A stretch of 64,000 bases of DNA from Streptomyces sp. R44 (lineage in GTDB: Bacteria; Actinomycetota; Actinomycetes; Streptomycetales; Streptomycetaceae). Below the pieces are notes generated by a model. It had not been told where the DNA came from, searched no databases, and saw nothing but the letters and a program-made list of their open reading frames with translations. The stretch covers positions 5,580,001 through 5,644,000 of the forward strand of contig NZ_CP163444.1 of assembly GCF_041053105.1 (NCBI RefSeq), given 5' to 3'. Both the position numbers and the translations under genes were made by a program. The number at the start of each line of letters is the position of its first letter. The stretch's first letter is position 1. This document shows positions 1-7,337 of this stretch, piece by piece.

Positions 1-1
1 G

Positions 2-136
2 GCCGACGTGGACGACGTCCTCGTCCGCCTGGGCGCCGAGCTCGCGGAGCGCGACGCGCGGATCGCCGAGCTGCAGGCGGCGCTCGCGGGCGCCGGCCGC
101 GCCGGTGACGCCGGCACGGAAGGCGGCGAGAAGTGA
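2..136 (+). CDS. DivIVA-domain protein, C-terminal fragment (5' end outside window)
   Basis: The window opens inside this frame and 44 codons remain before TGA at 134-136. The visible part begins ADVDDVLVRLGAELAERDARIAEL, shortened here to its key pieces: ADVDDVL followed by LGAELAERDARIAEL, a short amphipathic coiled coil. This matches, from memory, the end of small Streptomyces membrane proteins with a C-terminal DivIVA-like segment that sit just before tag. The stop overlaps the next start as GTGA, so the two genes are translationally coupled. The missing N-terminus (expected membrane anchor) cannot be checked here, and a polar-growth or division role is only inferred from the DivIVA similarity. 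Confidence 0.7.
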   Translation, partial: ADVDDVLVRLGAELAERDARIAELQAALAGAGRAGDAGTEGGEK

Positions 137-717
137 CGGGCGAGGCGATCCCCGGGCCCGACGGGCGGCTGCGCTGCCCCTGGGGCCTGTCGACCGAGGA
201 CTACGTCACGTACCACGACGAGGAGTGGGGCCGCCCGGTCCACGGCGACGACGCGCTGTTCGAGCGGCTCTGCCTGGAGGCCTTCCAGTCGGGCCTGTCG
301 TGGATCACGATCCTGCGCCGCCGGGAGGGCTTCCGGAAGGCGTTCTCCGGCTTCCGGATCGCCGACGTGGCCCGCTTCACCGACGCCGACCGCGAGCGGC
401 TCCTCGCCGACGAAGGCATCATCCGCAACCGCGCCAAGGTCGACGCGACCCTGGCGAACGCGAAGCTGCTCGCCGACTGGTCCCCGGGCGAGCTCGACGC
501 GCTGATCTGGTCCCACGCCCCCGACCCGGCGACCCGCCCGACCCCGCGCACGCTCGCCGAGGTCCCGGCGGTCACCGACGAGTCGACGGCGCTCTCCAAG
601 GCGCTCAAGAAGCGCGGGCTCCGCTTCATCGGCCCCACCACGGCCTACGCCCTGATGCAGGCCTGCGGCCTCGTCGACGACCATCTGGCGGGGTGCGTGG
701 CCCGGGGCGACCGCTAG
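133..717 (+). CDS. tag: DNA-3-methyladenine glycosylase I
   Basis: This base-excision repair enzyme removes 3-methyladenine from alkylated DNA. The 194-residue protein has the family landmarks in order: RCPWG (Cys15), YHDEEWG (His28), FQSGLSWITIL, IIRNRAKV, GLRFIGPTTAYALMQA and VDDHLAGC near the end. Cys15, His28, His184 and Cys188 have the spacing of the zinc ligands of E. coli Tag (Cys4, His17, His175, Cys179). The GTG start at 133 overlaps the stop of the DivIVA-like gene, which fixes the start and points to one transcript. Length and motifs are complete. Confidence 0.95.
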   Translation: MTGEAIPGPDGRLRCPWGLSTEDYVTYHDEEWGRPVHGDDALFERLCLEAFQSGLSWITILRRREGFRKAFSGFRIADVARFTDADRERLLADEGIIRNRAKVDATLANAKLLADWSPGELDALIWSHAPDPATRPTPRTLAEVPAVTDESTALSKALKKRGLRFIGPTTAYALMQACGLVDDHLAGCVARGDR

Positions 718-739
718 GACCGCCCCGGGTGCGCGTCCG

Positions 740-1960
740 TCAGAAGACGCGGACCCGCTCCGCGTGGTCCCAGCCCATGTCGGCCTGCGGGGCGCCGATG
801 CCGCCGCGGCCGTTGCCGGGGTAGACGAACACCTGCAGGTCGATCGGCCGCATCAGGTCCGGCCTGCCGTCGCCCGTCACGTCACCGACGGAGAACACGG
901 GCGCGTCCGAGGGCCAGGCGTACGCCAGCCTGACGCGGGCGCCGAACGAGCCCCGGCCGTTGCCCGGGTAGAGCCAGAGTCCACGTGAGCCGTCCCGCGC
1001 GACCAGGTCGGACCTGCCGTCGCCGGACAGGTCCCCGGGCGCGGTGAGGCTGTTCATCACGTTCCAGCCGGCGCCGGCCTTCTTGCGGGCGCCGAACCAG
1101 CCGTGGCCGTTGCCCGGGTACGTCCACAGGACACCGGCGGTGTCCCGGGCGACCAGGTCGCGGCGGCCGTCACCGGTGAGGTCACCGACCGCCTCGATCT
1201 CCTTCATGGTGTTCCAGCCCGAGCCGACCTTGAGGCGGGGCTTGAACCAGCCGCGCCCGTTGCCCGGGTAGAACCACAGGACCCCTGCCTTGTCGCGGGC
1301 GTAGACGTCCTCGTTGCGGTCGCCGTCGTAGTCGCCGTGGCGGACGATCTGGGTCATGTCGTTCCAGCCGCCGCCGATCAGCGTGCCCTTGGTCTTCCCG
1401 CCGGCGTCCCGTACGCCGTCGAGGAACCACAGGCGGCCGTCGTCGGCCCGCTCCACGACGTCCGGGACGGCGTCGTGGTTGAGGTCGCCGAACTGCGCGG
1501 CGGTCGGCAGCCCGCTCGGACGCTTCGCCATCGGCGACCAGTCCATCCACGCGACGCCCAGGATCCCCTCCCAGGAGGTGGTGGCCAGGCGGATGGAGCT
1601 GAACTTGTTGTCGAGCTCGCCCAGGATGGCGTCGTTGAAGCTGATCGCGCCGTCGTGGGGGACCGACTGCAGGGTGTCGCCGCCGGTGTATCCGGGCTCG
1701 CCCCAGAACAGGGCGTACAGGCCGGAATTGTTGACCACCGAAGAGATCCTGTTGTCCCAGGTCCCCAGGGTGGCCTGGCTGGACGTGATGATCTTCATCT
1801 CGCCCTGGTAGTCGCGGTACTGGAAGACGCACAGCCGGCCCGAGGGGCAGCGTTCGGAGCCCGCCGCGGCGGGCGGGGCGGCGGTCATCAGCGTCGCCAG
1901 GGAGGCCGCCGTGGTCACGGCGGCGGCCAGGGCGCGGCGGCCCCGGTTTCTGCGGATCAT
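740..1960 (-). CDS. Secreted I36-type/FG-GAP repeat protein (downstream copy)
   Basis: A 406-residue exported protein of unknown target. A signal peptide (MIRRNRGRR, hydrophobic Ala-rich core, cleavage near PPAAAG) is followed by a small Cys-containing domain (CPSGRLCVFQYRDYQG) like peptidase-inhibitor family I36 or beta/gamma-crystallin folds, then about five FG-GAP/VCBS repeats. Each repeat has an acidic calcium-loop signature such as GDYDGDRNEDV or GDLTGDGRRDL followed by LWFYPGNGRG. Such repeats usually build a beta-propeller that binds ligands or matrix. It lies 32 nt downstream of a paralogue in the same orientation, so the two are a tandem duplication in one operon. No clear ribosome binding site precedes ATG at 1960; an in-frame GTG 7 codons upstream is an alternative. 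Confidence 0.85.
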   Translation of the reverse strand: MIRRNRGRRALAAAVTTAASLATLMTAAPPAAAGSERCPSGRLCVFQYRDYQGEMKIITSSQATLGTWDNRISSVVNNSGLYALFWGEPGYTGGDTLQSVPHDGAISFNDAILGELDNKFSSIRLATTSWEGILGVAWMDWSPMAKRPSGLPTAAQFGDLNHDAVPDVVERADDGRLWFLDGVRDAGGKTKGTLIGGGWNDMTQIVRHGDYDGDRNEDVYARDKAGVLWFYPGNGRGWFKPRLKVGSGWNTMKEIEAVGDLTGDGRRDLVARDTAGVLWTYPGNGHGWFGARKKAGAGWNVMNSLTAPGDLSGDGRSDLVARDGSRGLWLYPGNGRGSFGARVRLAYAWPSDAPVFSVGDVTGDGRPDLMRPIDLQVFVYPGNGRGGIGAPQADMGWDHAERVRVF

Positions 1961-1992
1961 GGATCGAAATCCGTTCACGAAGTGGGGAAGGG

Positions 1993-3237
1993 TCAGAAGA
2001 CGAAGCCGGTGGACCGGACATCGCCGAGGTCCCGGGGCGCGCCGAGGCGCCCGTCGGCGGTGCCGGGGTAGACGCGGAGCGGGAGCCGGCCCTCGTAGGA
2101 CTTCCGGCCGGGGATGTGCGCCACCAGGTCGGGCCGGCCGTCGCCGGTGACGTCGCCGAGGCCGGCCAGCTCGGACGCGCCGTTCCATCCGCCGGTGCCG
2201 ATGAGCTTGCGCGGGGAGAACCAGCCGCGGCCGTTGCCCGGGTAGAGCCAGAGCCTGCCCGCCGTGTCGCGGGCGACCAGGTCGGCCTTCTTGTCGGAGT
2301 TCATGTCGCCGGCCCCGACGAGCTCGTTCATCGCCTTCCAGCCGACGCCGGCCTTCTGGCGGGCGCCGAACCGGCCCTTGCCGTCTCCCGGGTACGTCCA
2401 CAGGACTCCGGTGCTGTCGGCGGCGAGCAGGTCGCCCTTGCCGTCCCCGGTCAGGTCCCCGGCCGCCGCCAGGTCGCGCATGGTGTTCCAGCCGCTGCCG
2501 ACCTTCAGGCGGGGCTTGAACCAGCCGTGGCCGTTGCCGGGATAGAACCAGAGCACGCCGGCCCTGTCGCGGGCGTAGACGTCCTCGTTGCCGTCGCCGT
2601 CCTGGTCCCCGTGTCGGGTCGGCGCGGTCATGCCGTCCCAGCCGCTGCCGACGAGGAGTGTCCTGCCGGCGCTGTCGTAGGAGTGGGACGTCCACAGCTG
2701 ACCGACCATGTTGCGGCCGAGGACGTCGGCGTACCCGTCCCGGTCGATGTCGCCGAAGGCCCCGGTCGCGGGCGGCGTCGACGGCCGGTGCTTCACGTTG
2801 TCGTACAGGACCGGATAGCGGCCCTCGGTGCCGCAGAAGTCGTCCGCCTCGGGGCCGACGTCCACGGAACTGACCGTCGCGTCGAGACCGGGATAGGCGC
2901 TCTCGTCGAAGGAGTCCGAGGTGTAGAAGTGCACGGCCCCCTCGGGGTCGAGCCCCGGCCGCGGGTAGAAGCAGACCGCGTCGGCGTAGCCGGGGAGCTT
3001 CACCACGAAGGACCGGATGCGGTTGTCCCAGGCGCCGAGGGACGCCATCGGCTCCCGGATCACGATCATGTCGCCCTGGTACAGCGGCCTGCTGAAGCCG
3101 CACACGGCGTTGTCGGGACACCGGGTCCAGCCGTCGGCCGCGCGCGCCGGCGAGGACAGCACGGTGGCGGACAGGCCCAGGGCCACACCCGCCGTGAGCG
3201 CGCCGCGAAGAAGGCGCGCGGAAGGAGAAGGACGCAC
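1993..3237 (-). CDS. Secreted I36-type/FG-GAP repeat protein (upstream copy)
   Basis: This 414-residue exported protein has the same architecture as its downstream neighbour: signal peptide ending near SSPARAADG, a domain opening with RCPDNAVCGFSRPLYQG and AWDNRIRSF, then FG-GAP/VCBS repeats (GDIDRDGYADV, GDQDGDGNEDV, GDLTGDGKGDL, GDMNSDKKADL, GDVTGDGRPDL) alternating with LWFYPGNGHG or LWTYPGDGKG. The acidic loops are typical of calcium-binding propeller blades. The GTG start at 3237 follows a G-rich stretch. The N-terminal domain has two extra cysteines (CFYPR, FCGTEG) relative to its paralogue, which suggests the copies have diverged in ligand or partner. The function is not known; protease inhibition is only inferred from the I36-like motif. 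Confidence 0.85.
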   Translation of the reverse strand: MRPSPSARLLRGALTAGVALGLSATVLSSPARAADGWTRCPDNAVCGFSRPLYQGDMIVIREPMASLGAWDNRIRSFVVKLPGYADAVCFYPRPGLDPEGAVHFYTSDSFDESAYPGLDATVSSVDVGPEADDFCGTEGRYPVLYDNVKHRPSTPPATGAFGDIDRDGYADVLGRNMVGQLWTSHSYDSAGRTLLVGSGWDGMTAPTRHGDQDGDGNEDVYARDRAGVLWFYPGNGHGWFKPRLKVGSGWNTMRDLAAAGDLTGDGKGDLLAADSTGVLWTYPGDGKGRFGARQKAGVGWKAMNELVGAGDMNSDKKADLVARDTAGRLWLYPGNGRGWFSPRKLIGTGGWNGASELAGLGDVTGDGRPDLVAHIPGRKSYEGRLPLRVYPGTADGRLGAPRDLGDVRSTGFVF

Positions 3238-3321
3238 GGAACCCCCCAGTCATGTGCGTACGAATGGTGAGCGGATCCTATAGACCCGCCCACCCCCCGT
3301 ACGAACGGGTTCCGCCCGAGG

Positions 3322-4125
3322 TCAGCGGCCCAGGTACGCCGGCTTCTCCTTGGCGATGAACGCGCGGACCGCGATCGTGTGGTCCTCCGAGGCGCCCGCC
3401 AGCGTCTGGAGCTCCTCCTCCTTGCCGAGGGCCTCGGTGAGGGAGTGGTCGGCGCCGTAGGCGAGGGACTCCTTCAGGGCCGCGTACGCCACCGTCGGGC
3501 CCGCCGCGAGGGTGCGGGCCACCTTCTCCGCCTCGGCGGCCAGGTCCGCGGCCGGGACCAGCCGGTTCACGATGCCGAGCTCGTACGCCTCCTGGGCGCC
3601 GATCGAGCGCGGGAAGAGCAGCAGGTCGGAGGCCCGGCTCGCGCCGATCAGCCGGGGCAGCGTCCATGACACGCCCGAGTCGGCGGTGAGCGCGACCCCC
3701 GCGAAGGAGGTGTTGAAGGACGCGGTGTCCGCCACCACCCGGTAGTCCGCGGCGAGCGCGAAGCCGAAGCCGGCCCCGGCGGCGACGCCGTTCACGCCCG
3801 CGACGACCGGCTTGCGCATGCCGGTGAGCGCGCGCACGATCGGGTTGTAGTGGTCACGGACCGTGTTCATCGTCTCGCTCGTGCCGGACTCCCGGTCCGA
3901 CATGAGCAGCCCGACGTGCTCCTTCAGGTCCTGGCCCACGCAGAACGCCCGGTCGCCGGCCGCCGTGAGCAGCACCGCCCGTACGGCGGGGTCGGCCGCG
4001 GCGGTCTCCGCGGCGTCCCGGAGGGCGACTTTCGCCGCCACGTTCATCGCGTTCATGGCCTCGGGCCGGTTGAGCGTGATGGTGGCGAGCCCGTCGCTCA
4101 CCTCGTACAGCACCGTGTCGGCCAT
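3322..4125 (-). CDS. Enoyl-CoA hydratase/isomerase family protein
   Basis: A 267-residue crotonase-fold enzyme acting on acyl-CoA thioesters in the cytoplasm. The oxyanion-hole segments are visible: GDRAFCVGQDLKEH and GVAAGAGFGFALAADYRV. The first catalytic glutamate of true hydratases is replaced by Ala in that second motif, and the second lies at ALTADSGVSWTLPRLIG, where Asp is present instead of Glu. This pattern is closer to isomerases of the PaaG type than to hydratases, so 1,2-epoxyphenylacetyl-CoA isomerase-like or dienoyl-CoA isomerase activity is an inference. A clear GAAGGGA site precedes ATG at 4125. It is monocistronic, divergent from the DUF3117 gene. Confidence 0.85.
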   Translation of the reverse strand: MADTVLYEVSDGLATITLNRPEAMNAMNVAAKVALRDAAETAAADPAVRAVLLTAAGDRAFCVGQDLKEHVGLLMSDRESGTSETMNTVRDHYNPIVRALTGMRKPVVAGVNGVAAGAGFGFALAADYRVVADTASFNTSFAGVALTADSGVSWTLPRLIGASRASDLLLFPRSIGAQEAYELGIVNRLVPAADLAAEAEKVARTLAAGPTVAYAALKESLAYGADHSLTEALGKEEELQTLAGASEDHTIAVRAFIAKEKPAYLGR

Positions 4126-4337
4126 CGGGTTCCCTTCGCCTCATTGCGTGGTTGACCAGCCCAGCATGGCGGAGATCACCCGCGCCGCCCATGTGAGCTG
4201 CGTCAAAGATTCGGAGGCGGTCCGTCCGACGTCGAGCGGCGAAGTATCGCAGGCCGATCGCCGAAATGTGGGGTTTTGCGGGAGCGCGTTGCGCAAGCGA
4301 TGCCGATCGATGTTGGTCATCGGGTCCTGCCATGCGG

Positions 4338-4343
4338 GATAAT
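4338..4343 (+). promoter_or_regulatory. Possible -10 box (GATAAT) for the DUF3117 gene
   Basis: The 313-nt divergent gap 4126-4438 holds no gene. GATAAT at 4338-4343 is the best vegetative-type -10 element in it; a -35 candidate TTGGTC lies 19 nt upstream, longer than ideal. A transcript from here would have a leader of roughly 90 nt before the ATG at 4439. An in-frame GTG at 4358 could extend the protein by 27 residues, but it lacks a Shine-Dalgarno sequence. Confidence 0.35.
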
Positions 4344-4438
4344 GACCTGGAAGCAATGTGTTCGAAGCCGGTGACGCGTGCTCCACATCAAGGAGCTGCC
4401 CGGCTGATGATGAGCTGGTTTCAGGAAGGGGAACAAGC

Positions 4439-4606
4439 ATGGCGGCCATGAAGCCGCGGACGGGTGACGGCCCGCTCGAGGTGACCAAGGAGGGGCGGGG
4501 CATCGTCATGCGCGTTCCGCTCGAAGGCGGCGGTCGGCTTGTCGTCGAGCTGACCCCGGACGAGGCCGAGGCGCTGGGCGACGCCCTCAAGAAGGTCGTC
4601 GGCTGA
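4439..4606 (+). CDS. DUF3117 family small protein
   Basis: A 55-residue protein beginning MAAMKPRTGDGPLEV and ending EALGDALKKVVG. It is the actinobacterial DUF3117 family, nearly invariant in sequence and length as I recall, with no assigned function. The sequence is a compact mixed alpha/beta fold without membrane segments or cysteines. The start is supported by AGGAAGGGG 6-8 nt upstream of ATG at 4439. It stands alone between divergent and convergent neighbours, followed by a GC-rich hairpin at 4630. Confidence 0.93.
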   Translation: MAAMKPRTGDGPLEVTKEGRGIVMRVPLEGGGRLVVELTPDEAEALGDALKKVVG

Positions 4607-4629
4607 CCCTCTTCTCCACGATTTCCCCC

Positions 4630-4663
4630 GCTGCCCCGGTACGGTCCGCCGTCCCGGGGCAGC
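4630..4663. terminator. GC hairpin between convergent genes
   Basis: A perfect 10-bp inverted repeat, GCTGCCCCGG (4630-4639) and CCGGGGCAGC (4654-4663), with a 14-nt loop and no T-run. It lies where the DUF3117 gene and the O-methyltransferase gene converge, and could act in both directions. Confidence 0.5.
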
Positions 4664-4760
4664 GGTGTCTCCGGGCCGGCGCACCCCGGGCGGGCGGTGT
4701 GTCCGGGGTCGGCGCACCCCGGACAGGCGGTGTCTCCGGGCCGGCGTACCCCGGTCGGGC
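4662..4760. repeat. Three imperfect 32-33 bp tandem repeats
   Basis: Three copies begin with GCGGTGT at 4662, 4694 and 4727. Each contains a CCGGG(G)(C/T)CGGCG core followed by (C/T)ACCCCGG. They fill the gap between the DUF3117 and O-methyltransferase stop codons. Each copy is itself able to form CCGGGG/CCCCGG pairings, so the array may work as a compound transcription terminator. Confidence 0.75.
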
Positions 4761-4766
4761 GAGCGG

Positions 4767-5432
4767 TCAGCCCCGTCGTACGGCGCAGAGCAGGCCGTCG
4801 CCCACCGGCAGCAGCGAGGGGACGAGCTCCTGGCTCTCCCGCACCGCGCGCAGCAGCTCCCTGAGCCGCTGGACCTCCGCCGGCTGCGCCCCCGAATCGA
4901 CCGTGCGGCCCTCCGCGAAGACGCCCTCGAAGCAGACGAGACCCCCCGGTCGCAGCAGGCGCAACGATTCAGCGAGGTAGTCCAGGTACTCGAGCCGGTC
5001 GCCGTCGCAGAACACGAGGTCGTACCCGCCGTCCGCGAGCCGGGGCAGCACGTCCAGGGCGCGGCCGGGGATGAACCGCGCCCGGTTGCCCGCGAAGCCC
5101 GCCGCCCGGAACGCCGTCTTGGCGAGCTGCTGCCGCTCCGGCTGGAGGTCCACCGTCGTGAGGACGCCGTCCGGTCGCATCCCGAGCAGCAGATAGATGC
5201 CCGACACGCCCGTGCCGGTGCCGATCTCCGCCACCGCCTTGGCGTCCGCCGTCGCGGCGAGCAGGCGCAGCGCCCCACCGGTGCCCGGCGACACCGAGGG
5301 CAGCCCTGCCTCCCGGGCCCGCTCACGGGCCCAGCGCAGAGCTTCGTCCTCGGCGACGAAGGCGTCGGCGAACGACCAGCTCGTCTGCCGGTTGGCGGTA
5401 ATGGCCCTCTCCTGTCCCCGTAGTTGACGCAA
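4767..5432 (-). CDS. SAM-dependent O-methyltransferase
   Basis: Class I methyltransferase of the caffeoyl-CoA/catechol O-methyltransferase group, about 211-221 residues. The SAM-binding glycine loop is VAEIGTGTGVSGIYLL, followed by an acidic strand end (LTTVDLQPE), FIPGRALDVLPRL and the metal/substrate segment YDLVFCDGDRLEYLDYL. The start is uncertain. The only conventional in-frame start is TTG at 5432, directly at the predicted transcription start of a TACAGT -10 box (complement of 5438-5443) and without a ribosome binding site. A strong AGGAGAGG lies just before an ATT codon at 5402-5400, giving ITANRQTSW as the N-terminus, so translation from ATT is a real possibility. The substrate is not known. 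Confidence 0.85.
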   Translation of the reverse strand: MRQLRGQERAITANRQTSWSFADAFVAEDEALRWARERAREAGLPSVSPGTGGALRLLAATADAKAVAEIGTGTGVSGIYLLLGMRPDGVLTTVDLQPERQQLAKTAFRAAGFAGNRARFIPGRALDVLPRLADGGYDLVFCDGDRLEYLDYLAESLRLLRPGGLVCFEGVFAEGRTVDSGAQPAEVQRLRELLRAVRESQELVPSLLPVGDGLLCAVRRG

Positions 5433-5456
5433 CGGTGACTGTATCCGCTGTCCGTG

Positions 5457-5482
5457 GGAACCCGCAGATGGGACCGGGCGTT
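5457..5482 (+). promoter_or_regulatory. ECF-type promoter for the sigE operon
   Basis: GGAACC at 5457-5462 and CGTT at 5479-5482 are separated by exactly 16 nt. This is the classic GGAAC-N16-CGTT layout of ECF sigma-factor promoters. Transcription would start near 5490, about 85 nt before the sigma-factor ATG. It suggests that the sigma factor encoded directly downstream activates its own operon; that last step is inference. Confidence 0.65.
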
Positions 5483-5573
5483 CACCAGGGGAAGGACGCG
5501 ACGGAGGCAGCCGGGCGAGCCGGCCCCAAATTCGCGTAAAGATTCTTATCCGGAGCTAACGGGCGAGGTGGCT

Positions 5574-6332
5574 ATGGTAGGGGCTCCACTGGACACCACC
5601 AGAGCCGACAGGGGAGGTGCGGCTGCGCCTGTGGATCGGGGAGGAGTGCTTCGGCGTCTTCTCAGGTCGGCGGGTGAGCCGAAATCCGTGACCGACACCG
5701 CTGACCGTTTCCGCACCACCGACTCCGCTCCCACCACCGCGACCTTCGCATCGGATGCGGAATCGCAGGCGTGGACCCCTCCCACCTGGGAGGAGATCGT
5801 CAGCACGCACAGTGGCCGGGTCTACCGCCTCGCCTACCGCCTGACGGGCAACCAGCACGACGCCGAGGACCTCACCCAGGAGGTCTTCGTCCGCGTCTTC
5901 CGCTCGCTGTCGACGTACACCCCGGGCACCTTCGAGGGCTGGCTGCACCGCATCACCACCAACCTCTTCCTCGACATGGTCCGCCGCAAGCAGCGCATCC
6001 GTTTCGACGCGCTCGCCGACGACGCGGCCGAGCGGCTCCCCAGCCGCGAGCCCTCGCCGCAGCAGGCGTTCAACGACACGCACTTCGACGCCGACGTGCA
6101 GCAGGCCCTCGACACCCTCGCGCCCGAGTTCCGCGCGGCCGTCGTCCTCTGCGACATCGAAGGCCTCTCGTACGAGGAGATCGCCGCGACCCTCGGCGTG
6201 AAGCTCGGCACCGTCCGCAGCCGCATCCACCGCGGCCGCTCCCACCTGCGCAAGGCGCTCAAGCACCGCTCGCCCGAGGCCCGGGCGGAGCGTGCCCTCG
6301 CCTCCGTCGGATGGGAGGCAGGGACAGCGTGA
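5574..6332 (+). CDS. sigE: ECF RNA polymerase sigma factor, SigE-like
   Basis: A 252-residue group 4 sigma factor that directs RNA polymerase to envelope-stress promoters. A variable N-terminal tail of about 75 residues precedes region 2 ([29 protein letters not shown], split here by its [10 protein letters not shown] core, then [20 protein letters not shown]). Region 4 covers about 175-230 ([20 protein letters not shown], the helix-turn-helix). ATG at 5574 is chosen for its GAGG element and the conserved start MVGAPLD; the frame stays open further upstream. The stop overlaps the anti-sigma start as GTGA. The order sigma - zinc anti-sigma - HtrA protease - TatB is the same as the mycobacterial sigE-rseA-htrA-tatB locus. 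This is distinct from the cell-envelope SigE/CseABC system of S. coelicolor. Confidence 0.92.
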   Translation: MVGAPLDTTRADRGGAAAPVDRGGVLRRLLRSAGEPKSVTDTADRFRTTDSAPTTATFASDAESQAWTPPTWEEIVSTHSGRVYRLAYRLTGNQHDAEDLTQEVFVRVFRSLSTYTPGTFEGWLHRITTNLFLDMVRRKQRIRFDALADDAAERLPSREPSPQQAFNDTHFDADVQQALDTLAPEFRAAVVLCDIEGLSYEEIAATLGVKLGTVRSRIHRGRSHLRKALKHRSPEARAERALASVGWEAGTA

Positions 6333-7261
6333 GCGGCACACGTCCCCCGTCACCGACCCCCGCGGAGCACCACCTCGGGGACCGGCTGGCCGCGCTCGTC
6401 GACGGCGAACTCGGCCACGACGCCCGCGAGCGGGTCCTCGCCCACCTCGCGACCTGCGCCCGCTGCAAGGCCGAGGCCGATGCCCAGCGCACGCTGAAGA
6501 GCGTCTTCGCCTCGGCGGCTCCGCCACCGCCCTCCGCGGGCCTCCTCGCGCGGCTCCAGGGCCTCCCCGGGGGCCCCGGCGAGCCGGGAGGACCCGGCGG
6601 ACCGCGCGGGCCCCTCGAAGAGCTCCTCGGCGCGGGCGGCGTGAAGTCCGACGGCTTCGCCACCGCCGCCGTCGTCACCCCGCACCCCGGTACCCCCGGG
6701 GCCGGTTTCCGCATCCACGAGGTCGGCCCACGCCGCTCCGGGACGTCCGGGCGGGGCCGGCGCTTCGCCTTCGCGGCGGCCGGCGCCGTCTCGTTCGCGG
6801 CGATCGCCCTCGGCGGCACCCTGCCCCTCGAAGCCTCGGTGAGCGCGAGCGCGCGCGGCCCCCAGGGCAGCGGCACCGCCGTCACCCCGCTGCGGGCCAC
6901 CGCGACCGGCGGCGGCACGGGCACGGCGATCGGCCGGGGCACCCGCTCCGGCGAGCGTCCGGGCGCCCAGTCCGTCGACGGTGCCGAGCCGCTCGCCGGG
7001 GTCACCCCGGCCGCGGTCCCGCAGGGGCCGGTCGTGGCCGCCGCACAGGGCACGGTTCCCTCGGGCGCGGTCCCGCCGGACGCGGTGCGCTCGGCCGCCG
7101 CGCCGCTGGTGGCCGTACGGCTCCGGAACCCGGCCCCGCAGTCGCTGCTCGCCCTCTCGCCGTTCATACGACCGACGGCTCCGGCCCTCCAGCTGGCCTT
7201 CGCCCCCGGGCCCAGCCCGATGGCCAGCCCGACGACCGGGCCGCTCGGCTCCCACCGCTGA
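6329..7261 (+). CDS. rseA: Membrane anti-sigma factor with zinc-binding N-terminus
   Basis: A 310-residue regulator expected to hold the upstream sigma factor at the membrane. The N-terminus carries the zinc anti-sigma (ZAS) signature H39-x3-C43-x2-C46 inside [12 protein letters not shown] Gly/Pro-rich linker follows, then one membrane segment at about residues 146-166 ([18 protein letters not shown]) and an extracytoplasmic Ala/Pro/Gly-rich tail of about 140 residues. The start GTG at 6329 overlaps the sigma-factor stop. Mycobacterial RseA is much shorter and soluble, so the membrane anchor and long outside domain are a notable difference and would suit control by regulated proteolysis. Confidence 0.85.
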   Translation: MSGTRPPSPTPAEHHLGDRLAALVDGELGHDARERVLAHLATCARCKAEADAQRTLKSVFASAAPPPPSAGLLARLQGLPGGPGEPGGPGGPRGPLEELLGAGGVKSDGFATAAVVTPHPGTPGAGFRIHEVGPRRSGTSGRGRRFAFAAAGAVSFAAIALGGTLPLEASVSASARGPQGSGTAVTPLRATATGGGTGTAIGRGTRSGERPGAQSVDGAEPLAGVTPAAVPQGPVVAAAQGTVPSGAVPPDAVRSAAAPLVAVRLRNPAPQSLLALSPFIRPTAPALQLAFAPGPSPMASPTTGPLGSHR

Positions 7262-7337
7262 CCCGCGACCTGGTTGAATCCAGGGGGCAGGGCGCCCGAC
7301 CCAGGGGCGCGGACGGGTCAGCGGTTGCGGGGAGAAC

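Noticed and set aside
4662..4760. CRISPR or IS end
   Set aside because: Only three adjacent GC-rich copies without spacers, terminal inverted repeats or transposase.
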